Of a stretch of 64,000 bases of DNA, positions 50,001 to 61,560 are shown one piece after another. The stretch lies in NCBI GenBank assembly GCA_030562195.1, contig CM060203.1:200208-264207 (forward strand), read 5' to 3'. This DNA comes from Nipponacmea schrenckii (lineage: Eukaryota > Mollusca > Gastropoda > Lottiidae). Position 1 is the stretch's first letter. Every line of letters starts with the position of its first letter. Both the position numbers and the translations under genes were made by a program. The notes below the pieces were generated by a model. It made no database searches. It saw only the letters and a list, made by a program, of their open reading frames with translations, and was not told where the DNA came from.

Positions 50001-53000
50001 AGAACATTAAGATGGGAAACCCTATACTATCACTTGATAGAAAACATTAAGATGGGAAACCCTATACTATCACTTGATAGAAAACATTAAGATGGGAAAC
50101 CCTCTACTATCACTTGATAGAGAACATTAAGATGGGAAACCCTATACTATCACTTGATAGAAAACATTAAGATGGGAAACCCTCTACTATCACTTGATAG
50201 AGAACATTAAGATGGGAAACCCTATACTATCACTTGATAGAAAACATTAAGATGGGAAACCCTCTACTATCACTTGATAGAGAACATTAAGATGGGAAAC
50301 CCTATACTATCACTTGATAGAAAATATTAAGATGGGAAACCCTATACTATCACTTGATAGAAAATATTAAGATGGGAAACCCTATACTATCACTTGATAG
50401 AAAACATTAAGATGGGAAACCCTATACTATCACTTGATAGAAAACATTAAGATGGGAAACCCTATACTATCACTTGATAGAAAACATTAAGATGGGAAAC
50501 CCTATACTATCACTTGATAGAAAACATTAAGATGGGAAACCCTATACTATCACTTGATAGAAAACATTAAGATGGGAAACCCTATACTACCACTTGATAG
50601 AAAACATTAAGATGGGAAACCCTATACTACCACTTGATAGAAAATATTAAGATGGGAAACCCTATACTATCACTTGATAGAAAATATTAAGATGGGAAAC
50701 CCTATACTATCACTTGATAGAAAACATTAAGATGGGAAACCCTATACTATCACTTGATAGAAAACATTAAGATGGGAAACCCTATACTATCACTTGATAG
50801 AAAACATTAAGATGGGAAACCCTCTACTATCACTTGATAGAAAACATTAAGATGGGAAACCCTATACTATCACTTGATAGAAAACATTAAGATGGGAAAC
50901 CCTATACTACCACTTGATAGAAAACATTAAGATGGGAAACCCTATACTACCACTTGATAGAAAACATTAAGATAGGAAACCCTATACTATCACTTGATAG
51001 AAAACATTAAGATGGGAAACCCTATACTACCACTTGATAGAAAATATTAAGATGGGAAACCCTATACTACCACTTGATAGAAAACATTAAGATGGGAAAC
51101 CCTATACTACCACTTGATAGAAAACATTAAGATGGGAAATCCTATACTATCACTTGATAGAAAACATTAAGATGGGAAACCCTCTACTATCACTTGATAG
51201 AAAACATTAAGATGGGAAACCCTATACTACCACTTGATAGAAAATATTAAGATGGGAAACCCTATACTACCACTTGATAGAAAACATTAAGATGGGAAAC
51301 CCTATACTACCACTTGATAGAGAACATTAAGATGGGAAACCCTATACTATCACTTGATAGAAAACATTAAGATGGGAAACCCTATACTATCACTTGATAG
51401 AAAACATTAAGATGGGAAACCCTATACTACCACTTGATAGAAAACATTAAGATGGGAAACCCTCTACTATCACTTGATAGAAAATATTAAGATGGGAAAC
51501 CCTATACTATCACTTGATAGAAAACATTAAGATAGGAAACCCTATACTATCACTTGATAGAAAACATTAAGATGGGAAACCCTATACTATCACTTGATAG
51601 AAAACATTAAGATGGGAAACCCTATACTATCACTTGATAGAAAACATTAAGATGGGAAACCCTATACTACCACTTGATAGAAAACATTAAGATGGGAAAC
51701 CCTATACTATCACTTGATAGAAAACATTAAGATGGGAAACCCTATACTACCACTTGATAGAAAACATTAAGATGGGAAACCCTATACTATCACTTGATAG
51801 AAAACATTAAGATGGGAAACCCTATACTACCACTTGATAGAAAATATTAAGATGGGAAACCCTCTACTACCACTTGATAGAAAACATTAAGATGGGAAAC
51901 CCTATACTACCACTTGATAGAAAATATTAAGATGGGAAACCCTATACTACCACTTGATAGAAAACATTAAGATGGGAAACCCTATACTACCACTTGATAG
52001 AAAATATTAAGATGGGAAACCCTATACTACCACTTGATAGAAAACATTAAGATGGGAAACCCTATACTACCACTTGATAGAAAATATTAAGATGGGAAAC
52101 CCTATACAATGTTTAAAAGATTCCAAAGAAGGTAAACTAGAGTAGTTAGACATTAGAGGAGAGTAGAGTAGCTAGACATGAGAGGAGTTTAGAGTAGCTA
52201 GACATGAGAGGAGAGTAGAGTAGCTAGACATGAGAGGAGAGTAGAGTAGCTAGACATGAGAGGAGAGTAGAGTAGCTAGACATGAGAGGAGAGTAGAGTA
52301 GCTAGATATGAGAGGAGAGTAGAGTAGCTAGACATGAGAGGAGAGTAGAGTAGCTAGACATGAGAGGAGAGTAGAGTAGCTAGACATGAGAGGAGAGTAG
52401 AGTAGCTAGATATGAGAGGAGAGTAGAGTAGCTAGATATGAGAGGAGAGTAGAGTAGCTAGACATGAGAGGAGAGTAGAGTAGCTAGACATGAGAGGAGA
52501 GTAGAGTAGCTAGACATGAGAGGAGAGTAGAGTAGTTAGATATGAGAGGAGAGTAGAGTAGCTAGACATGAGAGGAGAGTAGAGTAGCTAGACATGAGAG
52601 AGTAGAGTAGCTAGATATGAGAGGAGAGTAGAGTAGCTAGACATGAGAGGAGAATAGATTAGATAGACATGAGAGAAGAGTAGAGTAGCTAGACATGAGA
52701 GGAGAGTAGAGTAGCTAGACATGAGAGGAGAGTAGAGTAGCTAGACATAAGAGGAGAGTAGAGTAGCTAGACATGAGAGGAGAGTAGAGTAGCTAGACAT
52801 GAGAGGAGAGTAGAGTAGCTAGACATGAGAGGAGAGTAGAGTAGCTAGACATGAGAGGAGAGTAGAGTAGCTAGACATAAGAGGAGAGTAGAGTAGCTAG
52901 ACATGACAGGAGAGTAGAGTAGCTAGACATGAGAGGAGAGTAGAGTAGCTAGACATGAGAGGAGAGTAGAGTAGCTAGATATGAGAGGAGAATACAGTAG

Positions 53001-53581
53001 CTAGACATGAGAGGAGAGTAGAGTAGCTAGACATGAGAGGAGAGTAGAGTAGCTAGACATGAGAGGAGAGTAGAGTAGTTAGACATGAGAGGAGAGTAGA
53101 GTAGCTAGACATGAGAGGAGAGTAGAGTAGCTAGACATGAGAGGAGAGTAGAGTAGCTAGATATGAGAGGAGAGTAGAGTAGCTAGACATGAGAGGAGAG
53201 TAGAGTAGCTAGACATGAGAGGAGAGTAGAGTAGCTAGACATGAGAGGAGAGTAGAGTAGCTAGATATAAAGGGAGAGTAGAGTTGCTAGATATGAGAGG
53301 AGAGTAGAGTAGCTAGATATGAGAGGAGAGTAGAGTAGCTAGACATGAGAGGAGAGTAGAGTAGCTAGACATGAGAGGAGAGTAGAGTAGCTAGACATGA
53401 GAGGAGAGTAGAGTAGCTAGACATGAGAGGAGAGTAGAGTAGCTAGATATGGGAGGAGAGTAGAGTAGCTAGACATGAGAGGAGAGTAGAGTAGCTAGAC
53501 ATGAGAGGAGAGTAGAGTAGCTAGACATGAGAGGAAAGTAGAAATAGATTAGTTGAGAGTATTTTTCTTACCTGAAATCAT
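46229..53581 (-). CDS. NXPE family protein (neurexophilin and PC-esterase domain), five coding exons
   Basis: Coding exons in transcript order: 53,581-53,572; 49,619-49,523; 48,778-47,900; 47,617-47,565; 47,022-46,229. All introns are GT-AG, every split codon joins in phase, and the total of 1,833 bases gives 610 residues plus stop. Residues ~8-24 are a hydrophobic helix after KK, a type II membrane anchor. Residues ~145-255 form the NXPE Ig-like region (KVGDTINVRVDVKDG, NGSYVATLRALWEGDAIIVG, AMPFSREA). The C-terminal part has GFFNGKGWEHIKCHN, AFGDSTVRQ with candidate nucleophile Ser411, and YDIHP with Asp588 and His590, as in SGNH/PC-esterase folds. The protein is probably in the secretory pathway or at the cell surface. 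Substrate unknown; vertebrate relatives have been linked to glycan or acyl-ester modification, but that is not shown here. No break is visible. Confidence 0.88.
47068..47365. repeat. Diverged GACGTC satellite fragment in NXPE intron 4
   Basis: Weak but clear phrases (gtagccatcttgacgttg, ttagttgacgtcgacatctg) in the same reversed orientation as the block at 44,616-46,171. It lies between exons 4 and 5. Confidence 0.75.
47565..47617 (-). CDS. NXPE-like gene, exon 4 (53-nt microexon)
   Basis: Acceptor TATTTTATTTTTCAG and donor GTAATA. Encodes HDRKIMISSQVKIKIES plus two split codons. It is needed to join exon 3 (ending with two bases of a codon) to exon 5 (starting with two), because direct splicing would break the frame. 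Confidence 0.8.
47900..48778 (-). CDS. NXPE-like gene, exon 3 (NXPE Ig-like region)
   Basis: Acceptor GTGTATAATTTCAG, donor GTAAATATT. Encodes residues 37-328, from PLLEKEAEKN to PALDKTFI, including a Cys-rich part (GCRHQF, KQCGNPGCSCFP) and the Ig-like NXPE domain. The frame is open for about 70 bases upstream, but the pyrimidine-rich acceptor and phase agreement with exon 2 favour this start. Confidence 0.85.
48779..49522 (-). other. NXPE intron 2
   Basis: AT-rich intron between the membrane-anchor exon and exon 3. No gene, repeat array or RNA was recognised. Confidence 0.7.
49523..49619 (-). CDS. NXPE-like gene, exon 2 (signal-anchor exon)
   Basis: Acceptor TTCTATTTTAG, donor GTGAGTAG. 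Encodes residues 5-35: LKKLTIILIAVGVITVIGV followed by YYNSNREILLPL, a short basic N-terminus followed by a hydrophobic helix, typical of a type II membrane protein. In phase with exons 1 and 3. Confidence 0.82.
49657..52107. repeat. 40-bp minisatellite, ~61 copies, in NXPE intron 1
   Basis: Unit contains aaaacattaagatgggaaac then cctatactatcacttgatag. The period is exactly 40 bp from end to end: the same word occupies the same phase at 49,681 and at 52,081 (60 units later). Variation is limited to a few alternating bases (aaaac/aaaat/agaac, ctatac/ctctac, actat/actac, rare gatagg). No spacers, so it is not a CRISPR-like array. Confidence 0.97.
52125..53541. repeat. 26-bp minisatellite, ~54 copies, in NXPE intron 1
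   Basis: Unit gagagtagagtagctagaca plus tgagag, with few variants (gatatgag, gacataag, ttagac) and one shortened unit near 52,600. It ends just before exon 1. Confidence 0.96.
53572..53581 (-). CDS. NXPE-like gene, exon 1 coding part
   Basis: Ten coding bases, ATGATTTCAG, followed by donor GTAAGA. This gives Met-Ile-Ser plus one base that completes a Gly codon with exon 2. The short coding part and the phase match support this start. The 5' UTR continues to the right for an unknown distance. Confidence 0.72.
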
Positions 53582-54591
53582 GTTGAAAAGTCATCTACTA
53601 AGGTATTACCGAAATGGCAACTGAATATCTAGGTTGGTAGGCAGTTAGATTGTTATTAATATGTTGCCGATTCCTACCAGAGGTAAGAAGAAATGTGATG
53701 TTTGAACCACTGTTTACGATAGTGACCACGGTGTCGGCTTTACCTCCTCTATAAACAGTGTTAAAAATCACTCCTCAATTTGGCTAACTCTTTTACTTTT
53801 TATCTGAAATACTTCTTCAATTTCTTCTGATTGTCTTCAATGGAAAAAACAACAACAGAATTTAAAATTATTTGAGTAACAAGATAACATTTTTATTGTA
53901 AAACACACTATTTCTTAGAGTAAATCATCTCACACTATTTCTTAATCTCAATCTTGTATATACTACTGTCCTATCTAAAGTTTCGGCTTTATTCTCCTGT
54001 CGACTAACGTGTCGGCTATATTGTCCCGTCGTCTAGGATTTCGGTTATATTGTCCTGTCGTATATTATTCACTCGTCTAAGATTTCATCTAAATGTCCTC
54101 CGAAATATTTAGTAGTCTATGATCACATTTTGCCCGTCCTCCTATTTCTTATTTAAAGATACCCGAAAAGATATTTCCTGTAAATTTAAATAAATTTTGA
54201 AGAGCTAAATTACAATTTTCACAGAAACTCGACAACCTTGTACTTAAACAAGTCTATATTTTTTCTATGTAGCTTAGTAATCATTATTTTATTTAACTAA
54301 TGTATACAATAAACTCTCTGAATGTTAAATAAAGCACGTTATATCTAGATAAGGTAGATAAGGTAGATGAGATATTTCCGGATTAAAATAGGTTAACTCA
54401 TATAGTTATTAAAATATATTTAAAAAGGTATCTTTAAAGATTCTGAACGGTCATTACGTCAGATATACAATGTGTAAAACTTCATGGTAAGAAATGTTTT
54501 GTTTTAAGGAAAATCGAAATCAGAACTTATCAATGAAGTGAAAGATTGCAGTTAACAATTAAATAAAGGATATTTACACTGAAAAATATTT
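53582..54591. other. NXPE 5' UTR/upstream region, non-coding
   Basis: No gene seen. Holds a 9-bp inverted repeat (cactgttta and taaacagtg, about 53,708-53,760) and three copies of a ~29-bp repeat at about 53,983-54,075 (phrases tcggctatattgtcccgtcg, tcggttatattgtcctgtcg). A promoter for the minus-strand gene probably lies here but cannot be pinned down. Confidence 0.6.
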
Positions 54592-55260
54592 TTATTGATA
54601 AGGGGTGGGGATAAATGAGGAATGCTTCAGGGACTGACTTGATGAGGAGGAGGGGTTGGGGATAAATGAGGAATGCTTCAGGGACTGACTTGATGAGGAG
54701 GAGGGGTGGGGATAAAAGAGGAATGCTTCAGGGACTGACTTGGTGAGGAGGAGGGGTTGGGGATAAATGAGGAATGCTTCAGGGACTGACTTGATGAGGA
54801 GGAGGGGTTGGGGATAAATGAGGAATGCTTCAGGGACTGACTTGGTGAGGAGGAGGGGTTGGGGATAAATGAGGAATGCTTCAGGGGCTGACTTGATGAG
54901 GAGGAGGGGTTTGGGGGTAAATGAGGAATGCTTCAGGGACTGACTTGATGAGGAGGAGGGGTTGGGGATAAATGAGGAATGCTTCAGGGACTGACTTGAT
55001 GAGGAGGAGGGGTGGGGATAAATGAGGAATGCTTCAGGGACTGACTTGATGAGGAGGAGGGGTGGGGATAACAAGGCATGCTTCAGGGACTGACTTGATG
55101 AGGAGGAGGGGTTGGGGATAAATGAGGAATGCTTCAGGGACTGACTTGATGAGGAGGAGGGGTGGGGATAAATGAGGAATGCTTCAGGGACTGACTTGAT
55201 GAGGAGGAGGGGTGGGGACAAACGAAATGCTTCAGGGACTGACTTGGTGGAGGGAAAAAA
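54592..55260. repeat. ~51-bp minisatellite, ~13 copies
   Basis: Unit ggggataaatgaggaatgct, tcagggactgacttgatgag, then gaggagggg(tt). Length varies from 50 to 52 bp. A long minus-strand open frame of Ser/Pro/Lys/His repeats crosses it, but the changing unit length moves between frames and there is no sign of a gene. Confidence 0.94.
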
Positions 55261-55595
55261 AAACTTCAACTGACTTGATAAAGGGGGGTAAAAAGAACCA
55301 ACACTTTGTAAAGGGGTTGTACTATAGGGAACCAACACTTAAGGTGAGGGGTTGGGGACTATAGGGAAAGCTACACTCTTAAGGTGGGGGGTTGGGGACT
55401 ATAGAACCAACACTTGTGAGGAGGAGGGTTGGGATAAAGAGGAATACTTCAGGGCTGACTTGTGAGGTGGAGGGGTTGGGGATAAATGAGCAAACTTCAG
55501 GGACTGACTGTACGAGGAGGAGGAGGGGTCAAACTAAATGCTTCAGGGACTGTATTATTAGAACCAACACTTCTAACGGACTGATACTATAGAAC
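55261..55595. repeat. Hybrid zone between the 51-bp and 29-bp minisatellites
   Basis: Pieces of both units alternate within single repeats: gaggggttggggactatag is joined to aaccaacactt, and ttcagggactgactgtac to gaggagg. Shared actgact words lie at the joins. Many single-base losses. Confidence 0.8.
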
Positions 55596-58500
55596 CAACT
55601 ACTGGCTGTACTATAGAACCAACACTCTAACTGACTGTACTATAGAACCAACACTCTAACTGTCTGTACTATAGAACCAACACTCTAACTGACTGTACTA
55701 TAGAACCAACACTCTAACTGTCTGTACTATAGAACCAACACTCTAACTGACTGTACTATAGAACCATCACTCTAACTGTCTGTACTATAGAACCTACACT
55801 CTAACTGTCTGTACTATAGAACCTACACTCTAACTGTCTGTACTATAGAACCAACACTCTAACTGTCTGTACTATAGAACCAACACTCTAACTGACTGTA
55901 CTATAGAACCAACACTCTAACTGACTGTACTATAGAACCAACACTCTAACTGTCTGTACTATAGAACCAACACTCTAACAGACTCTACTATAGAACCAAC
56001 ACTCTAACTGTCTGTACTATAGAACCAACACTCTAACTGTCTGTACTATAGAACCAACACTCTAACTGACTGTACTATAGAACCAACACTCTAACTGACT
56101 GTACTATAGAACCAACACTCTAACTGACTGTACTATAGAACCAACACTCTAACTGTCTGTACTATAGAACCAACACTCTAACTGTCTGTACTATAGAACC
56201 AACACTCTAACTGACTGTACTATAGAACCAACACTCTAACAGTCTGTACTATAGAACCAACAATCTAACTGACTGACTATAGAACCAACACTCTAACTGT
56301 CTGTACTATAGAACCAACACTCTAACTGTCTGTACTATAGAACCAACACTCTAACTGACTGAATGCCAACACTCTAACTGACTGTACTATAGAACCAACA
56401 CTCTAACTGACTGTACTATAGAACCAACACTCTAACTGTCTGTACTATAGAACCAACACTCTAACAGACTCTACTATAGAACCAACACTCTAACTGTCTG
56501 TACTATAGAACCAACACTCTAACTGTCTGTACTATAGAACCAACACTCTAACTGACTGTACTATAGAACCAACACTCTAACTGTCTGTACTTTAGAACCA
56601 ACACTCTAACTGACTGTACTATAGAACCAACACTCTAACTGTCTGTACTATAGAACCAACACTCTAACTGTCTGTACTATAGAACCAACACTCTAACTGT
56701 CTGTACTATAGAACCAACACTCTAACTGACTGTACTATAGAACCAACACTCTAACAGTCTGTACTATAGAACCAACACTCTAACTGACTGTACTATAGAA
56801 CCAACACTCTAACTGTCTGTACTATAGAACCAACACTCTAACTGACTGTACTATAGAACCAACACTCTAACTGTCTGTACTATAGAACCAACAATCTAAC
56901 TGACTGTACTATAGAACCAACATTCTAACTGTCTGTACTATAGAACCAACACTCTAACTGTCTGTACTATAGAACCAACACTCTAACTGTCTGTACTTTA
57001 GACCAACACTCTAACTGGTACTATAGAACCAACAATCTAACTGACTGTACTATAGAACCGACACTCTAACTGTCTGTACTTTAGAACCAACACTCAACTG
57101 ACTGTACTATAGAATCAACACTCCAACGACTGTACTATAGAACAACACTCTAACTGTCTGTACTATAGAACCAACACTCTAACTGACTGTACTATAGAAC
57201 CAACACTCTGACTGCGACTATAGAACCAACACTCTAACTGCTGTACTTAGAACCAACACTCTAACTGTCTGTACTAAGAACCAACACTCTAACTGACTGT
57301 ACTTTAGACCAACACTCTAACTGACTGTACTATAGAACCAACAGTCTAACTGCTGTACTATAGAACCAACACTCTAACTGTCTGTACTTAGACCAACACT
57401 CCAACTGTCTGTATAATAGAACAACACTCAACTGACTGTACTTTAGAACAACACTCTAACTGTCTGTACTATAGAACCAACACTCTAACTGTCTGTACTA
57501 TAGAACCAACACTCTAACTGTGACTATAGAACCAACACTCTAACAGGGCTGTACTATAGAACAACACTCTAACTGTCTGTACTATAGAACCAACAATCTA
57601 ACTGATTGTACTATAGAACCAACACTCTAACTGACTGTACTGTAGAACCAACACTCTAACTGTCTGTACTATAGAACCAACACTCTAACTGACTGTACTA
57701 TAGAACCAACAGTCTAACTGTCTGTACTATAGAACCAACATTCTAACGACTGTATTATAGAACCAACACTCTACTGTCTGTACTATAGAACCAACACTCT
57801 AACTGTCTGTACTATAGAACCAACACTCTAACTGACTGTACTATAGAACCAACACTCTAACTGACTGTACTATAGAACCAACACTCTAACTGTCTGTACT
57901 ATAGAACCAACACTCTAACTGACTGTACTATAGAACCAACACTCTAACTGTCTGTACTATAGAACCAACACTCTAACTGTCTGTACTATAGAACCAACAC
58001 TCTAACTGACTGTACTATAGAACCAACACTCTAACTGACTGTACTATAGAACCAACACTCTAACTGTCTGTACTATAGAACCAACACTCTAACTGCTGTA
58101 CTATAGAACCAACACTCTAACTGACTGTACTATAGAACCAACACTCTAACTGTCTGTACTGTAGAACCAATACTCTAACTGTCTGTACTATAGAACCAAC
58201 ACTCTAACTGTCTGTACTATAGAACCAACACTCTAACTGACTGTACTATAGAACCAACACTCTAACTGACTGTACTATAGAACCAACACTCTAACTGCTG
58301 TACTATAGAACCAACACTCTAACTGTCTGTACTATAGAACCAACACTCTAACTGTCTGTACTATAGAACCAACACTCTAACTGACTGTACTATAGAACCA
58401 ACACTCTAACTGACTGTACTATAGAACCAACACTCTAACTGTCTGTACTATAGAACCAACACTCTAACTGACTGTACTATAGAACCAACACTCTAACTGT

Positions 58501-58780
58501 CTGTACTATAGAACCAACACTCTAACTGCTGTACTATAGAACCAACACTCTAACTGTCTGTACTATAGAACCAACACTCTAACTGACTGTACTATAGAAC
58601 CAACACTCTAACTGTCTGTACTATAGAACCAACACTCTAACTGACTGTACTATAGAACCAACACTCTAACTGACTGTACTATAGAACCAACGCTCTAACT
58701 GACTGTACTATAGAACCAACACTCTAACTGTCTGTACTATAGAACCAACACTCTAACTGACTGTACTATAAAACCAACCG
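55596..58780. repeat. 29-bp minisatellite, ~109 copies
   Basis: Unit ctgtactatagaaccaacac then tctaactga or tctaactgt. The two main variants (ctgactgt and ctgtctgt) intermix along the array. From about 57,000 to 57,780 copies frequently lose single bases, while both ends are nearly perfect. Confidence 0.96.
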
Positions 58781-59697
58781 ACTGTGCTTTAGAACGTAAA
58801 TTACTATTTGATGTAAAATTGAGCGGAATGCAGCCTAACAAGAGGATAAAATCTGGCGAGTAACTGGGTGACAAGACGATAACAATAGTCATTGTTCAAA
58901 CACCCTAGAATAGCCCGGGGAATATGGATTACTTTGCACCTGTTTTATAACGTAAGCAGTATTGATTGATAATGGCCTGTTAATTGATAATATTGGTCGA
59001 TATTTATTGTACGGGATAGAATCTATGTTCATTTCATTGTACACATGTATATGCTATAGATGTTATAGAATGATTAGAAAGATGACGTATACTATAGTAG
59101 CGAATAGTAGAGAATAAGTCCTCACTTTTAGTGGTAATTAATAATACACGTCCCTTCAGGCTTACATTGAAATATCATTTGTAAATATCACACCAAATTA
59201 ATGTTTCCGCTCATCTAGATGAATTGTGATTCACATTTTTAAAACATCGACAGCAATTCAAAATATACAAGTCGATCTTTCCAATGACGATCAATGATTT
59301 GATCCCGATTATCATTAAAATGAGGGATTATCTAATTGGCGATGAATAGTAGAGGAATATCAGAAGTTGGTCGTGATAAATTTTGATTTTAGTTTATTGC
59401 AAAAGGCTCCACAAACTGCGATACGTGAACGATTATTAAACATTTTAAATTATTCATAGTTTTTTTTAGCCTAATATAGTTTATTATTTAGAATATCGAT
59501 TTTATATATTATTATAATACATCAGACAGACACTTGGATACCTCCAGTTATAAAATTCTTTGATTTAAGCACGAAACTAGATAATATAGACTTCACATCG
59601 CTTTGTGTGCTCAGTTATGTTTGTTTGTAATTTACAGCCACGTTGCTAAGTGACGAATTGCTCCGTGAAAAAATGATAACTAAAACTATACAATATT
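58781..59697. other. Non-repetitive intergenic DNA
   Basis: AT-rich, no open frame of note, and no transposon or RNA gene recognised. Confidence 0.6.
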
Positions 59698-59823
59698 GCC
59701 CGTCCGATATATTACTTGTCCCTCCAGATATATTACTTGTCCCTCCAGATATATTACTTGTCCCTCCAGATATATTACTTGCCCCTTCTGATATATTACT
59801 TGTCCCTCCAGATATATTACTTA
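59698..59823 (+). repeat. 21-bp minisatellite, ~6 copies, forward
   Basis: Unit gatatattacttgtccctcc plus a. All three frames are open through it, giving ILLVPPD-type repeats that are not evidence of a gene. Confidence 0.93.
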
Positions 59824-60363
59824 TGCCGCAGAAAAATCAAGTCTTACTACGATCCTTTTGTCAGAATGCAGTATCTCTTTTTGAACCTGTTAGAGAATGA
59901 AGTACAAAAAAAACCACTTCATTTCTCGTGATTTCTGTTAATAATAATTACCACTTACCGTTATGTATATTTATCTTTCACTTATATCCAGAGGAAACAC
60001 CAAGACACGTTGTATACGACTTACACTGTTATAGTAAGGAGTGTCCATATAGCATCCAGCCAGTTAGAAAAATTGTTGGTCGATATAGGTCAATATGTAG
60101 ATTGTTGAGAAAGCTCTGTCTGGTTAATAAAATATGTATGAATCTGTACCGTTTTACTTTAAATAATTACTGAAATAAAACGAAATTTAAACAGGCCCAA
60201 AGTTTAACTTTAAAAAAAAAACAATATTTATTCAAAATCTGCAAATTGTAAATACAAAAATATCATATATGTTATATATATCATTTAAAGATTATATATA
60301 TTATGGTTTTGAAAACAAGCCGAAGCTTATATTAATCCTTTACCACTCACTTGTTCCGAAAGG
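59824..60363. other. Spacer between the inverted 21-bp arrays
   Basis: Contains a plus-strand acceptor-like site (atctttcacttatatccag) followed by an open frame from 59,992 to a TGA at 60,171-60,173, with AATAAA directly after it (60,174-60,179). A second frame across the same bases is also open to about 60,100. Neither shows a domain I recognise; a terminal exon of an unknown gene is possible but unsupported. Confidence 0.35.
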
Positions 60364-60662
60364 CAAGTAATATATCCAGACGGGCAAGTAATATATCTGG
60401 AGGGGGCAAGTAATATATCTGGACGGGCAAGTAATATATCTGGACGGGCAAGTAATATATCCGGACGGGCAAGTAATATATCTGGAGGGGGCAAGTAATA
60501 TATCCGGACGGGCAAGTAATATATCTGGACGGGCAAGTAATATATCCGGACGGGCAAGTAATATATCTGGACGGGCAAGTAATATATCCGGACGGGCAAG
60601 TAATATATCCGGACGGGCAAGTAATATATCTGGACGGGCAAGTAATATATCCGGAGGGGGCA
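60364..60662 (-). repeat. 21-bp minisatellite, ~14 copies, reverse orientation
   Basis: Unit gggcaagtaatatatctgga plus c (or gggg variants), the reverse complement of the unit at 59,698-59,823. The sequence beyond each array's outer end is also related in inverted orientation (gggcaat, a few variable bases, then gttttagtt). Confidence 0.93.
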
Positions 60663-61175
60663 ATGAGGTGTGGTTTTAGTTGAGGTAATGAAACAGTTAT
60701 TTAGAGGGCAATCCATGGATGGATGTTAGTCATACTTTTCATCTCCTAACAGGGGAGATTTTGCCCGGGTATCGGCATAGGTCTTTCTGTATTTTTAACT
60801 GTTCTGAAATGTTTAACAGTCACAGCCTTAAACAAATAAGGCGTGGTTTACTGTCCTATTTGAACGACTAAACTTCTTCCTTAAGAATTGATATATAAAT
60901 ATAAGAGTAAACATACCTTTATATATTACTGTCGACTAGAGGCTAAACACAACTTTTATTTCTCCTGAATATACACAATCTATATCTCCAACACGATATC
61001 TAGGTTTTTTCTATATCACCTTAACACGATAAAATTCAATTTTTGTATCTCCTGCGATCAACCACGTACTATTATAATTATATATTGTAATACTTTTACA
61101 CTCTTATTGAATCAAACGTTGAACCCTGTCGCTGGTTTGTTGATTCACGAAATGGGTGTCCGTGTCCATCTAACT
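60663..61175. other. Non-coding intergenic DNA
   Basis: AT-rich, no gene or repeat recognised apart from the first ~40 bases, which are related to the left flank of the 21-bp array. Confidence 0.55.
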
Positions 61176-61560
61176 AATATCACAAACTAGGTAGATGACA
61201 AGTTAACTGATATCACAAACTAGGTAGATGACAAGTTTACTGATATCACAAACTAGGTAGATGACAAGTTTACTGATATCACAAACTGGCAAGGTGACAA
61301 GTTTACTGATATCACAGACTAGGTAGTTGTTGGTAGATGACAAGTTTACTGATATCACAAACTAGGTAGTGGTTCCCGGTAGATGACAAGTTTACTGATA
61401 TCACAAACTAGGTAGATGACAAGTTTACTGATATCACAGACTGGAAAGGTGAAAAGTTAACTGATGTCACAGACTAGGTAGTTGTTGGTAGATGACAAGT
61501 TAACGTTTGCTTCCAGCTAACTAATATCACTTGGTAGTTGTTGGTAATTGACAAGTCAAC
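61176..61560. repeat. ~33-bp minisatellite, ~10 imperfect copies
   Basis: Unit ctgatatcacaaactaggta then gatgacaagttta. Some copies carry an extra gttgttg or ggttccc, and the copies become degenerate to the right. Confidence 0.88.

Noticed and set aside
49657..52107. CRISPR-like array
   Set aside because: Units are contiguous with no unique spacers, and the setting is a eukaryotic intron.
54592..55338. 248-codon minus-strand frame with SSSSQSLKH and KSVPEAF repeats
   Set aside because: The 51-bp unit leaves two frames open and length variants switch between them. The repeat is fully explained as a minisatellite.
59992..60173. Terminal exon of an unknown plus-strand gene
   Set aside because: Acceptor-like site and AATAAA are present, but two frames are equally plausible, no domain is recognised and no upstream exon was found.
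60327..60716. Overlapping minus-strand frames reading IYYLPV and DILLARP
   Set aside because: 21-bp minisatellite translated in different frames; every frame is open, so openness carries no information.
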